Source of the DNA: Bacteroidales bacterium
GTDB taxonomy: Bacteria; Bacteroidota; Bacteroidia; Bacteroidales; F082
Reading direction: 5' to 3'
Length of the DNA stretch: 41,487 bases
Assembly: GCA_024400455.1 (NCBI GenBank)
Contig: JAKSMU010000017.1
Coordinates: 1 to 41,487, forward strand
Notes under the pieces: generated by a model
What the model was told of the DNA's origin: nothing
What the model saw: only the letters and a program-made list of their open reading frames with translations
The model's database searches: none
Part shown: piece after piece, positions 16,376 to 25,466 of the stretch
Numbering within the stretch: position 1 is the stretch's first letter
Layout: the number at the start of each line of letters is the position of its first letter
Translations under genes and position numbers: made by a program

Positions 16376-16918
16376 TTAGTTTGGGTCTTTTCCCTCAAAA
16401 TAATTCTCCAAACTGCCGGCAATCACTTTGGCGCCTTTTTCCGAAAGGTGATGACCTGATGTAATGCGCTCTAAATGACCGAACCGTTGAATGAAAAATT
16501 CGATGTAACGGTCGCCGAGCAGTTCGTCGTGGTCGGCAAAAAAGCCTCTGACTAAATTGCGGTCTTCATTGCTGGCATGGTCGAGTAGAGGCTCAAAAGG
16601 CTTGTAAGTGTCAATAAGTTTTTGAGAGACATCGATTTTCGGCAATTCAACCGAAGGAAGGCAGCAAGGATTGATGACGAAGCGGCGAACGCCTGTCAAC
16701 GTGAGGGTGATGAAGCCGCCGAGTGAACTGCCGATAACCAAATCTATGTCGTGTGTTTTGATGTATTCAAGAATCTGTTTTCGTGCAATGGCACAGTCGT
16801 CCTGATTGTAGTCGATGCCTTCTATGCTATAGCCTTCGGGAAGAATAGCTTTGAGCAGGTTGCAGCTGTGGCCTTCTGGCATTCCATTGTATCCGTGTAC
16901 ATAAAGTATTTTTTTCAT
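16376..16918 (-). CDS. Small alpha/beta hydrolase, YqiA/UPF0227-like esterase
   Basis: The 180-residue cytoplasmic protein starts with ILYVHGYNGMPEGHS (oxyanion region) and has the nucleophile elbow GSSLGG, a probable acid residue in FFADHDELLGD and a catalytic histidine in ITSGHHLSEKG. Length and order match the compact YqiA/UPF0227 esterases, which cleave short acyl esters or thioesters in vitro. It lies 36 bases downstream of the small membrane protein gene and probably shares its transcript. Confidence 0.83.
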   Translation of the reverse strand: MKKILYVHGYNGMPEGHSCNLLKAILPEGYSIEGIDYNQDDCAIARKQILEYIKTHDIDLVIGSSLGGFITLTLTGVRRFVINPCCLPSVELPKIDVSQKLIDTYKPFEPLLDHASNEDRNLVRGFFADHDELLGDRYIEFFIQRFGHLERITSGHHLSEKGAKVIAGSLENYFEGKDPN

Positions 16919-16954
16919 GCTTATGATGTGCTTATATTATAAGTTGATAGATGT

Positions 16955-17368
16955 TTATCGTAATCCTGCATGACGGTTGGCCCAACGTTCGGTATAGAAG
17001 TCATAGTAGCTTTTGCCGGCACCATGGTGGTTGAACCAGATGAGATGCATAACCGAAGGGAGCCCGATGACAACCAGATAGAGTGGTCCGAAAATTTTCG
17101 AATCTACAGTGTGGCCGTTGGCTTCGTGCCGTATGGTGTGCTCATTGCGTGCGCAATCGGGACTGACAATGGCAAAGTTGCCAAGCGATATGCCGCCTGC
17201 GCCTTTCGGAAGTCTTGCCTCTAACACAAGACAGTGATGACGGTAATCGAGCTTCCTTATTTCTTTTGAAAACAGCAGGATGCCAAGTGCTACAAGGTTC
17301 TGTGGAAGCTGCCAGATGAAAAGAAAAGAGAAAAGGAAAGCTTGGAATATGTTTTTGCTTCTTGTCAT
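16955..17368 (-). CDS. Small membrane protein with HExxGH-like motif
   Basis: The 137-residue protein has hydrophobic helices at about 10-35 and 95-115 and, between them, NEHTIRHEANGHTVDSKIFGPLYL. The motif recalls the HExxGHxxQSxxxGPLY signature seen in small Bacteroidota membrane proteins of unknown function. HEANGH has the His-Glu and a second His but not the exact HExxH spacing. Start chosen at ATG 17368; an in-frame TTG at 17386 falls in the -7 box. Function unknown; a membrane metalloprotease-like role is only a guess. Confidence 0.65.
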   Translation of the reverse strand: MTRSKNIFQAFLFSFLFIWQLPQNLVALGILLFSKEIRKLDYRHHCLVLEARLPKGAGGISLGNFAIVSPDCARNEHTIRHEANGHTVDSKIFGPLYLVVIGLPSVMHLIWFNHHGAGKSYYDFYTERWANRHAGLR

Positions 17369-17383
17369 GATTTGATTTTTCGC

Positions 17384-17391
17384 CAAAAATA
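17384..17391 (-). promoter_or_regulatory. Promoter -7 box for membrane protein-hydrolase unit
   Basis: The minus strand reads TATTTTTG, 16 bases upstream of ATG 17368. The short leader argues against any start further upstream. Confidence 0.62.
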
Positions 17392-17540
17392 CGGCTTTTC
17401 ATCATATTGTTCGGCAAAATATTCATGCCTTCTGAAAAAATCAATGGAGTTCATATCTGTTCCCATCAATGCAATATTTCCAAATCTCATTCGTTCCTTC
17501 CGAAATAATTTGTATTTTTACCGCCTCAAATTACATTCCT

Positions 17541-19871
17541 ATGAATAAAATCAAGACTCTTACCCTGATACTCCTTTCTGTGATTGGTTTCGCGGCTTTT
17601 GGTCAGGTCGATGTTTCCATCGGCAATTGGCGTTCTCATCTCCCTTATCAGAAAGTAATCGATGTTGAAACTTTCGGCAATAAGGTTTTTGCCGCCACAC
17701 CTTACGAACTGTTTTTTTATGACAAGGATGACAACTCAATCAATATTCTGAATAAAATCAATGGCTTGTCGGATGTCGGCATTAGCACTATCCGTTACAA
17801 CAAGAAGATGAACCTGCTCTTTGTAGGTTATACCGATGCCAATGTCGATTTGGTTTATTCCGATGGTGAAATCAGAAACATGAGCGACATCAAGGATAAA
17901 AACCTTTTGGGTAGTAAGACGATTAACAATGTGTTTTTCGATGAAGAATTTGCTTATGTCGCATGTGGGTTCGGCATTGTGGTTTTCGATATGAAACGTT
18001 GTGAGGTGAAAGATACGTATTATATTGGTAGTCAAGGCAGCATGGTGAATGTCCGTGACATAGCTTTTTACAATGGCCGCATCTATGCTTCTACCGATGA
18101 TGGCCTTTATTCGGCATCGCTTGATGCGCAGAGTCTGGCAAATTTCGCCTCTTGGCGTTTCGAGCGCAACCTTATCCATCCCCATTTGGCTTACGACGAA
18201 TTGGAGGCTTTTAACGGAAAACTATTTCTCAACTATAATGGCGGTTTCAATTCCGATACTCTTTTTGTTTTTAACGGCAATACTTGGGACTATTTTGAAA
18301 AAGAGGCATCTCATGTTCGTCAGGAATTACGTGCTTATGACGATTGTTTTTTGATTACAACCCAATATAATGTTTTTGTCTACGATTCTCAGTTCCAGCA
18401 GATTGCGAATATCTATAGTCCCGGGGATCGTATTGAACCTTTGTCGGCAGCTAAGGATGCCCATGGCGATTTCTGGATTGGTGATGCCAAACGTGGCATG
18501 GTAAAGACAACTGATGGTTGGAATAATATGGATGTGTTGCCTAACGGGCCATACACCAAGAGCGCCTATCAGTTGCAAGCCTGCGGCAACCAGGTGTGGG
18601 TGGCTACCGGTGGTCATGCCTCCAACTGGGCTTCACGTTACATGAAAGAAGGCGTTTTCCGTTTCGATGGTTCGTGGACCAGTTTCAATCGAACCACGTT
18701 GCCCGCTATTGATAGCTATTGCGATTTTATTTGCACAGCTACCAATCCTAACGACCCTTCGGTGACTTATGTCGGCACTTGGGGCTATGGCATTCTGAAG
18801 TTTAAGAACGGACAACTTGATGGCGTGTTTAACGCAGATAACAGCACGCTTGATTATTGGACTTCCGACCCATCGCTGATTCTTATCAGTGGGTTGGCGT
18901 TTGATAGCAAAGGCAATCTTTGGGTGGCTAATTCGGGTGCCAATAACATGTTGTCGGTCATGGAACCTAATGGAAATTGGCATTCGTTCAATTTGGGTGG
19001 CACTTATAGCGGAGTAGACATCTCATCACTTTACATTGATACCCATGACATCAAGTGGATTCTTCGTCGCGTCGGCCAGGAATCTCAGGTTATTGTGTTC
19101 GATGATAATGGCACCCTCGACATCACTTCCGATGATAATGTCAAAGGTTTGACCAAGAATGTCGGCGACCTGCCTGGCAATATGGTTAATTGCATTGCCG
19201 TTGATAAGAGCAATGGCGTTGTGTGGCTGGGTACCGATGTTGGTCCTTGCCGTTTTGACGACTCGCGCCGTCTGTTCTCAGAACCGAATTACAAAGCAAG
19301 CCGTCCGATGGTAAGACGCAACGATGGCACTGATCAAGTCGATCCTTTGTTCGATGGTTCCAATGTGCTTTCAATGGCTGTCGATGGTGGCGGCAATAAA
19401 TGGTTTGGACTTGAGACGGGCGTTTATGTCGTTGACGATTCGCAGGTGAACGTCACATTGAAACATAATTTCACTACAAGCAATAGCCCATTGCTCGATA
19501 ATGCAGTCCGCACCATGGCCGTTAGCGCAGATGGTGAGGTCTTCTTTGGCACTGATAGTGGTATTATTTCCTATAAAGGCGAAGCCTCCGATCCCGATCC
19601 GGCTCCTTCTGAAATCATTGCTTACCCAAATCCTGTTCGTCCGGGCTATGAAGGATATGTTGGCATTAAGGGCTTGGCAGCCGATGCTTTGGTGAGAATT
19701 ACTACCGTCGATGGTGGTTTTGTTACCGAGTTGCAAGCCGAAGGAGGACAGGCTGTATGGGATTGCACCGCTTCCGATGGCCGCAAGGTTACGCCTGGCG
19801 TCTATCTTATTTTCGTCAGTACCGATGATGGTCAGCATCGGTTTGCTACCAAAATATTAGTAATGAATTGA
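17541..19871 (+). CDS. porZ: PorZ-like type IX secretion component
   Basis: PorZ belongs to the cell-surface attachment complex of the type IX secretion system; in Porphyromonas it supplies A-LPS to the sortase. The 776-residue protein has a signal peptide (MNKIKTLTLILLSVIGFAAFGQ), then two beta-propeller-type regions built of repeats such as INGLSDVGISTIRYNKK, NVFFDEEFAYVACGFGIVVFD and VVWLGTDVGPCRFDD, and a C-terminal T9SS sorting-type domain (about 700-776: IIAYPNPVRPGYEGYVGIKG ... GVYLIFVSTDDGQHRFATKI). The opening IGNWRSHLPY is characteristic of the family. Start set at ATG 17541; the longer open frame from 17469 would bury the signal peptide. It overlaps recO by one base. Confidence 0.88.
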   Translation: MNKIKTLTLILLSVIGFAAFGQVDVSIGNWRSHLPYQKVIDVETFGNKVFAATPYELFFYDKDDNSINILNKINGLSDVGISTIRYNKKMNLLFVGYTDANVDLVYSDGEIRNMSDIKDKNLLGSKTINNVFFDEEFAYVACGFGIVVFDMKRCEVKDTYYIGSQGSMVNVRDIAFYNGRIYASTDDGLYSASLDAQSLANFASWRFERNLIHPHLAYDELEAFNGKLFLNYNGGFNSDTLFVFNGNTWDYFEKEASHVRQELRAYDDCFLITTQYNVFVYDSQFQQIANIYSPGDRIEPLSAAKDAHGDFWIGDAKRGMVKTTDGWNNMDVLPNGPYTKSAYQLQACGNQVWVATGGHASNWASRYMKEGVFRFDGSWTSFNRTTLPAIDSYCDFICTATNPNDPSVTYVGTWGYGILKFKNGQLDGVFNADNSTLDYWTSDPSLILISGLAFDSKGNLWVANSGANNMLSVMEPNGNWHSFNLGGTYSGVDISSLYIDTHDIKWILRRVGQESQVIVFDDNGTLDITSDDNVKGLTKNVGDLPGNMVNCIAVDKSNGVVWLGTDVGPCRFDDSRRLFSEPNYKASRPMVRRNDGTDQVDPLFDGSNVLSMAVDGGGNKWFGLETGVYVVDDSQVNVTLKHNFTTSNSPLLDNAVRTMAVSADGEVFFGTDSGIISYKGEASDPDPAPSEIIAYPNPVRPGYEGYVGIKGLAADALVRITTVDGGFVTELQAEGGQAVWDCTASDGRKVTPGVYLIFVSTDDGQHRFATKILVMN

Positions 19872-20596
19872 TGGAAGACAAACAGCAAGGCATTGTCCTG
19901 CAAACCATCCGTTATGGCGACACAAGCCTCATTGTGAAGGTTTACACGCGCGCTTTCGGCTTACAGTCGTATATTATTAAAGGTGCTTTTGGACATTCAT
20001 CAAAAAGCCGAGCCGCTTTCTTTCAGCCACTCAACGTCATCGATTATGTGGTAAGTGGAAAGAATCTGCACAATAGTTTGGGGTATGTCAAGGATGTGCA
20101 GATGGCTTTTTTTTATCAAACCTTATCCAGTGAGATGAATAAAAGCGCCATATTGATGTATGTGGCGGAGTTGCTTTCAAAGTCGCTGATTGAGCAGGAA
20201 CAGAATCTGGCACTTTATGATTTCATAGTCCATTCCTTGCAGTGGCTTGATCTTACAGATGAAAACTATGCCAATTTCCCGTTGTTTTTCACCTTGGAGT
20301 TGAGCCGTTTCTTAGGTTTTTATCCAAAAGCAAACGAATTTTCTTTGCCTTTTTTCGATATGATGGAGGGACATTTTGTGGCTGTGGTGCCTATCCATCC
20401 ATATTATTTGGAAGGAGATTCGGCTGCCATTTTTTCGGTTATGCTTAATGAGGATTTGGATAAGGTCATGCAGCTGCCGCTTAATGTGGTGCAACGCCGA
20501 AATTTGCTTGATGGCATCATTACTTTCATGCGTCTCCATGCACCGTTTTTGAAAGCTCTACAATCGCACGAAGTGCTGCAATCGGTACTGGGGTGA
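19871..20596 (+). CDS. recO: DNA repair protein RecO
   Basis: RecO works with RecR to load RecA on SSB-coated DNA in gap repair. The 241 residues begin with the OB-fold block QGIVLQTIRYGDTSLIVKVYTRAFGLQSYIIKGAFG, followed by the helical region ending FLKALQSHEVLQSVL. ATG 19871 overlaps the last base of the porZ stop (TGATG). An in-frame TTG three bases earlier is less likely. Coupling with porZ is seen in other Bacteroidota as far as I recall. Confidence 0.92.
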   Translation: MEDKQQGIVLQTIRYGDTSLIVKVYTRAFGLQSYIIKGAFGHSSKSRAAFFQPLNVIDYVVSGKNLHNSLGYVKDVQMAFFYQTLSSEMNKSAILMYVAELLSKSLIEQEQNLALYDFIVHSLQWLDLTDENYANFPLFFTLELSRFLGFYPKANEFSLPFFDMMEGHFVAVVPIHPYYLEGDSAAIFSVMLNEDLDKVMQLPLNVVQRRNLLDGIITFMRLHAPFLKALQSHEVLQSVLG

Positions 20597-20603
20597 CAAC
20601 AAA

Positions 20604-20632
20604 AAAAAGCATCAGTCGAACTGATGCTTTTT
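20604..20632. terminator. Bidirectional terminator between recO and coiled-coil gene
   Basis: A 12-bp stem (20604-20615 with 20621-20632) has a 5-nt TCGAA loop. An A-run precedes it and a T-run follows. It serves recO and the convergent gene ending at 20655. Confidence 0.87.
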
Positions 20633-20654
20633 GTCTTTTACGGATTGACTCGTC

Positions 20655-21563
20655 TTAACGAAGTTCTAATGAGGTTTGTCCTACAAGTTTTCCGCCCTGT
20701 TCGTAAACATCGATGAAATAGTAGCCAGGCATCATTTCAAACTCCGAAGGTTTGATGTAATAGGCGCGGACGGCAGCTTCCTTGTTGTCGTAATTCACTC
20801 TGACTTTTTCGGTATATTGCAGTGTCTCTCCATTCGATTCGAAAGCATATTCATCACCCTTACCTTTGCTGATGATGGCTTTGGTTGGGTCGGCAATGCG
20901 TATGTAGAACACCTTGGTTCCAGCTTCAACCAAGTCGTTTTGTGCGAGAGTAAAGTCGATTTTGATGCGTTCAGCTTTAGCAGCCTTGTCTGTTTCAGTT
21001 TCAGTTCTGCCTCCCTTGAAACGCACGGCATTAGCTCTAAAGTTATAAATCTTCAGCGTGGAGGCCATGTTCACTTTTCCGGTCAGTTCTTCGGCTTGGC
21101 GTGTCAGGTTGTTGTTTTTGCGAACTTCGCCTTGGTATTCCTCACGGATGCGTTCGTTTTCGGCTACCAGTTCGCGGTTGACTGTGTAGAGCGAATCCAT
21201 CTGTTTTACGTATTTTTGAGAGATGGCTTGCAAGGCAGTGACTTTCTTCTTGATGCGGTTGTAGTCCCATTGTGAATCAAGGAGCTTTTTGATTTCGTCG
21301 GCATCAGCTTGGATGATGCTGTCTTTTTCGGCAAGCTCCATGCTGAGTTCGCCATAACTTTCTTTCAACTCGTTGTGGACTCTCAAAAGGCTGTCAACTT
21401 CAGCTTGAAAATCGGCACGTTGTATTTCTTTTTCTTCTTGTAAGGCCGTCAAGTCACCTTTCAGCGATGACATCCAGATGAGGAGGCCGATTAAAGCAGC
21501 GGTGAGGATTGCGATGACTGCATAAATCCATGCTGCGGTTTTCTGTTTCTTTTCTTCTGACAT
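20655..21563 (-). CDS. Single-pass membrane coiled-coil protein, unknown function
   Basis: The 302-residue protein has a transmembrane helix near residues 11-31 and a long coiled coil (about 35-165; heptads rich in Glu, Lys, Leu). A C-terminal beta-rich domain (about 170-302) contains FTLAQNDLVEAGTKVFYIRI, YTEKVRVNYDNKEAAVRAYY and PGYYFIDVYEQGGKLVGQTSLEL. Such proteins are common in Bacteroidota and are sometimes labelled chromosome segregation proteins because of the coiled coil, without support. It is 59 bases downstream of the upxY-like gene with no clear promoter or terminator between, so it may be the last gene of the export transcript. Confidence 0.72.
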   Translation of the reverse strand: MSEEKKQKTAAWIYAVIAILTAALIGLLIWMSSLKGDLTALQEEKEIQRADFQAEVDSLLRVHNELKESYGELSMELAEKDSIIQADADEIKKLLDSQWDYNRIKKKVTALQAISQKYVKQMDSLYTVNRELVAENERIREEYQGEVRKNNNLTRQAEELTGKVNMASTLKIYNFRANAVRFKGGRTETETDKAAKAERIKIDFTLAQNDLVEAGTKVFYIRIADPTKAIISKGKGDEYAFESNGETLQYTEKVRVNYDNKEAAVRAYYIKPSEFEMMPGYYFIDVYEQGGKLVGQTSLELR

Positions 21564-21622
21564 ATGTTCAAAGTTTTAATTGCTATTCTTAAGTCTTAAA
21601 CGAAATGATGTGCCGTTTTGTT

Positions 21623-22150
21623 TTATGATGGCTGATTTATTATAGGTTCGACTTTCGTGCGTGGTATGTTGACCGAAACGCTTTGACCGACGACATCGAT
21701 GTAGACAATAAGGTGCCGTGCGTTTTTGGCCGAGATCAGTTTCCCGGTCAATCCGATGAGCGGGCCGCTGATGATGCGCACCATTTGTCCTTCTTCAAGC
21801 TCGGCTTTCTCTAGGTTGGCCTTGTTGTCTTCGTAACCAGAGATGTATCGCTTGATGGCGTCGATTTGGTTCTTCGGGACAACGACAGGCTGGTGCTCGA
21901 AGGTGACGAAACGCATCACACCGTACACGTTGAGGATGCTGTAATGCTCCTTAGGGGAAGAGTTGACGAAGACATACGATTTGAACAATGGTTCTTCGAC
22001 CCTTTTCTTCCTGTCGCTCCACTGCTTGATGGTGGTGACGAGGGGAAGGAAGTAATCGACCCCCATCTCTTCAAGCCGTTCGGCGACTTTTTTCTCCGAT
22101 CTCGACTTGACGTAAAGGGCGTGCCAATGTTTCTCTTCGTTAGCCAACAT
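21623..22150 (-). CDS. UpxY/NusG-like transcription antiterminator
   Basis: The 175 residues start with a NusG N-terminal domain (HWHALYVKSRSEKKVAERLEEMGVDYFLPL) and end in a KOW-type domain (EEGQMVRIISGPLIGLTGKLISAKNARHLIVYI). UpxY proteins in Bacteroides bind RNA polymerase and allow it to read through the leader of capsular polysaccharide operons. Here the gene is downstream of wza/wzc-like genes rather than first in an operon. Five bases separate it from the wzc-like stop. Its target locus is probably the linked polysaccharide genes, but none lies in this window. Confidence 0.85.
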   Translation of the reverse strand: MLANEEKHWHALYVKSRSEKKVAERLEEMGVDYFLPLVTTIKQWSDRKKRVEEPLFKSYVFVNSSPKEHYSILNVYGVMRFVTFEHQPVVVPKNQIDAIKRYISGYEDNKANLEKAELEEGQMVRIISGPLIGLTGKLISAKNARHLIVYIDVVGQSVSVNIPRTKVEPIINQPS

Positions 22151-22155
22151 GGGTT

Positions 22156-24639
22156 TTATTTTCTTTTCTTGTGTTTTTTATCGCCTGATTCTTCGCCATA
22201 ATAGTTGCTGCCATAATAGCCGCCACCATAGGTCTTGCCGTATCTGCCATAGCCATAGCTGTAGGCGTAGCTGTAACCATATTTGTAGCTTCCGTAGCGA
22301 TAGCCGTAGCCGCCTTCTTGCTTGATGCCGTTCAGGATGATGTTGGCCTTAATGCCTCGGTCTTCCATATCCTTGATGATGCTGCCGAAGATGTTCTTGT
22401 TGGTTATTCCTTGACGCACAACATAAAGGTTGACATCGCTGTGACGCATGAGCAGGAAGGCATCGGTAACGAGACCCAACGGAGGCGTATCGATGATGAT
22501 GTAGTCGTATCTTTCTTTCAGCTGTTCGAACAGTGTTGCACATTTTTCAGATGCAATCAGTTCAGATGGATTTGGCGGAATAGGACCGCTGGTGATGATG
22601 TCGAGATTTGAAATTTTTCCCGAAGCTTGGATGATGTCATCCAAATTGTCCTTGTTGGAGAGGAATGTGCTAAGACCCACATTGTTGTTCAAACCGAATT
22701 CCTGGAAGAGTTTCGGCTTACGCATGTCGAAACCTAACAGAATGGTCTTCTTTCCATAAAGTGCATAGATGGATGCCGTGTTAATGCTGTTGAAGGTCTT
22801 GCCAACGCCTTGCGAGTCGCCAGTGACCAGAATGACGCATTTTGGCTTGCTTTGGGTGATATATTCAACATTGGTTCGCACGGAACGGAAGGATTCGGAA
22901 ATTGACGATTTGGGCGAATTGATGACAACCATCGGGTCTTTGTCGTTTGATTCGATGATTTGACCCACAATCGGGAAATTAGACAGTTTTTCGACGTCTT
23001 TTCTGTCTTTAATGGTTGTGTTGAAAAAGTCTTTCAGGAAAAGGTAAAGTGCTGGGATGAGCAGACCCAAAATCAACGCAATGAGGTAGTTCATCGATGA
23101 GCGAGGAGCGACTCTCACTGTTCTGTCGATGCGTGCTTCGTCGATAATTTCGTTATCAGGGGTGTTGGAAGCTCTCAGAATTTGAGCTTCAGCACGACGT
23201 TGCATCAAGTAATTATAGGTGTTTTGGTTGAGTTCGAATTTTCTTTGGTAACCTAAGAGCAAACGCTGCTTGTGAGGCATGTTGCGTGATTCCATCTCTG
23301 CTTTGGCAATGCGCTTGTCGATTTCGGCAATGCTCATTCGTGCATTGGAAACCAAGTTGCTGGCACTTTCCAACAAAGTCTTTTTGTAGGTGATGATCTG
23401 TTCGTCCATCTTGATGATGGTCGGGTGTTGCTCGGTGAGGGTGACTACCTGGGCGGCTTTTGTCTGTGAAAGGGTTACTAGGTCGACAACGAGTTTGTTC
23501 AACAATGGGTCGTTGATACCCATGGTGCTTGGTGCGGCCAGATTTTCCGGGTCGTCGATTTGCATTTGGATGTAGCTCTGAAGCCTTTGGTAAAGTTTCA
23601 GGTTGACATCCATTTCAGCTCTTTCTTTTTCCAGGGCTTTCAAGTTAACAAAGACCTGCTGAGCTTGGGCGTCAAGGTTCATAAGGTCGTTGCTGGTGCG
23701 GAAGTCCTGAAGGTCGATTTCAGCAGTGTTCAAGGAGTCTTGAATGCCGCTCAATTCCTTGTCGATGAAGTTGATGGTGTTTTCTGAGACTTGGTTTTTC
23801 TTTTCCAATCCGCGGGTGACGTATTCACTCAGCAATAAGTTGGTGAATTCAACGATTTTCTGTCGGTTGGTGCCTGTCATTACGACGGAGGCAATGGAGG
23901 ACTGCTTGCTGGTTGCATTGACACTGTACGAGCTCATGCTTTTGACCAAGGTCGGGTAATCGTTGATGACGAACATCATTTTGCGGGATTTGTCGGTTTT
24001 CTCATTGTATCTTTCATTGAGTACGATGCGTATGCGGTTGTATCCATTGTCGATCCATTCGCCTTGGGCATACTCGCCTTTCGTCTCGATGAGTGAAGGT
24101 TGGCTGATGAGGGTCTCGCAAAGAATGAAGTCGAAAGTCTTATGGTATTCAGATTGGGCTTTCAGACCGATTTTGCCGTCGCTCAGGATGGATACTTCAT
24201 AAACCAAGCCGACGGTTTGCGGTACGCTGCGGTCAAATTCGACAGTGAAAGGTGCAGTCTTGTACATCTCTGTTGTTGCTACGCGGCCTTTTTCAAAATA
24301 GCTGACCTCTAAATCCATTTTCTTGACAACGCGTTCGCAAAGCGAATATGACCTTAAAATGGCCATTTCGTTTTCGAGGTTTTGCATGTTGCCGTACGAG
24401 ATGCCGGTCATGATGGAGGTTGGGTCAAAACTGTTTTTGTCTTCCTTAACTAAAACGGTTCCGGTTACTTGGTAGATGTTGGTTGTGTATCTGTTGATGA
24501 AGAAACCGATAGCCAAGGCAATGAGGGCTCCTGCTACAAATAAATACCAATGGCTTAAGCAGATGTATATTAGGTTTTTGATATCTGCTCCTTGGTCGTC
24601 GTTGTTTTGACTTTTGTATTGAGTTTGAGTGTTCTGCAT
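22156..24639 (-). CDS. Wzc-like polysaccharide co-polymerase with tyrosine kinase domain
   Basis: This 827-residue inner-membrane protein controls chain length and export of an extracellular polysaccharide. It has an N-terminal Wzz domain with transmembrane helices near 30-50 and 510-530, a long periplasmic coiled coil, then a BY-kinase domain: Walker A GDSQGVGKT (607-615), Walker A' ILLGFDMRKP (633-642) and Walker B YIIIDTPP (713-720). The C-terminus is a tyrosine cluster with 16 Tyr between residues 778 and 814, followed by a basic tail. BY-kinases autophosphorylate such clusters to regulate assembly. Confidence 0.94.
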   Translation of the reverse strand: MQNTQTQYKSQNNDDQGADIKNLIYICLSHWYLFVAGALIALAIGFFINRYTTNIYQVTGTVLVKEDKNSFDPTSIMTGISYGNMQNLENEMAILRSYSLCERVVKKMDLEVSYFEKGRVATTEMYKTAPFTVEFDRSVPQTVGLVYEVSILSDGKIGLKAQSEYHKTFDFILCETLISQPSLIETKGEYAQGEWIDNGYNRIRIVLNERYNEKTDKSRKMMFVINDYPTLVKSMSSYSVNATSKQSSIASVVMTGTNRQKIVEFTNLLLSEYVTRGLEKKNQVSENTINFIDKELSGIQDSLNTAEIDLQDFRTSNDLMNLDAQAQQVFVNLKALEKERAEMDVNLKLYQRLQSYIQMQIDDPENLAAPSTMGINDPLLNKLVVDLVTLSQTKAAQVVTLTEQHPTIIKMDEQIITYKKTLLESASNLVSNARMSIAEIDKRIAKAEMESRNMPHKQRLLLGYQRKFELNQNTYNYLMQRRAEAQILRASNTPDNEIIDEARIDRTVRVAPRSSMNYLIALILGLLIPALYLFLKDFFNTTIKDRKDVEKLSNFPIVGQIIESNDKDPMVVINSPKSSISESFRSVRTNVEYITQSKPKCVILVTGDSQGVGKTFNSINTASIYALYGKKTILLGFDMRKPKLFQEFGLNNNVGLSTFLSNKDNLDDIIQASGKISNLDIITSGPIPPNPSELIASEKCATLFEQLKERYDYIIIDTPPLGLVTDAFLLMRHSDVNLYVVRQGITNKNIFGSIIKDMEDRGIKANIILNGIKQEGGYGYRYGSYKYGYSYAYSYGYGRYGKTYGGGYYGSNYYGEESGDKKHKKRK

Positions 24640-24665
24640 GGTTTTAGGGTGTTGTTAAGGTTATG

Positions 24666-25463
24666 TTATTTCTTAAGAAGGGTGAATAAGGTTATGCCCA
24701 AAGTGATGACAGAGATGACTGTCGAATATGGGAATGTGGAGAAGCCCCATTGCTTGATTTTCAATGGCTCCACATAAATGATGTCGTTTGGCTTCAGATA
24801 GTAATATGGAGAAGAAAGAATGTCGGCCTGACCTAAGTCGACAGAAACGATTTCTGACCCATTATCTGTTTGGCGGATGATTTTCACCTCGTTGTTTTTG
24901 GCAAAAGTGGTAACGTTGCCAGCCATCGATAGGGCTTCGAACAGGTTGATTTGTGACTGATAGACTTTGTACATGCCCGGTCTGTTGACTTCACCTGTGA
25001 TGGTGAGGTTGAAGTTGGCCATTTTCACAATCAGCATGGTTTCGTTGATGTATTGGTTGATGGCGGTCTGCAGTTTTTTCTTTGCATCTTCAACGGTCAT
25101 GTTTTTCACTTCCACTTGGCCTACCAAAGGCAGTTCGATACAACCGTTTTCGTCAATGGTGTAGCATGATAAATAGATGCTGGCATCGTTCGACAAAGTA
25201 CTGCTGCGGTAGCCGCTTTCTCCGTTGAACATAACAGCGCTTCTTTCATCAACCACATTGATGGCCCGGATGTATAAGTTGTCGCCAGGCTGAAGTTTGT
25301 AATCCACAGAACGGTCGTTCACGTAATTCTGTGAGTGTGTTTCGTTCTGCATTTTTGCATCTTTCAAGAAAAGCATTTCCTTTTGTGGAACGCATGATGA
25401 GAATGCAATGGCCATCAAGATGACCCCTAAAAAAGTCTTTTGGAAACGAGAGAAGGTTTTCAT
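24666..25463 (-). CDS. Wza-like polysaccharide export outer-membrane lipoprotein
   Basis: The 265 residues start with a lipoprotein signal peptide with lipobox FSSC (Cys24). A Poly_export domain follows (VDYKLQPGDNLYIRAINVVD; IDENGCIELPLVGQVEVKNMTVEDA), then an SLBB domain (FNLTITGEVNRPGMYKVYQ), and the C-terminus has a hydrophobic helix (FSTFPYSTVISVITLGITLF). It forms the outer-membrane pore for the polymer whose synthesis is controlled by the Wzc-like partner downstream, 26 bases away. Confidence 0.92.
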   Translation of the reverse strand: MKTFSRFQKTFLGVILMAIAFSSCVPQKEMLFLKDAKMQNETHSQNYVNDRSVDYKLQPGDNLYIRAINVVDERSAVMFNGESGYRSSTLSNDASIYLSCYTIDENGCIELPLVGQVEVKNMTVEDAKKKLQTAINQYINETMLIVKMANFNLTITGEVNRPGMYKVYQSQINLFEALSMAGNVTTFAKNNEVKIIRQTDNGSEIVSVDLGQADILSSPYYYLKPNDIIYVEPLKIKQWGFSTFPYSTVISVITLGITLFTLLKK

Positions 25464-25466
25464 ATT

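Noticed and set aside
17469..17540. Upstream extension of the porZ frame
   Set aside because: The extra 24 codons would precede a clear signal peptide at ATG 17541; they read as untranslated leader.
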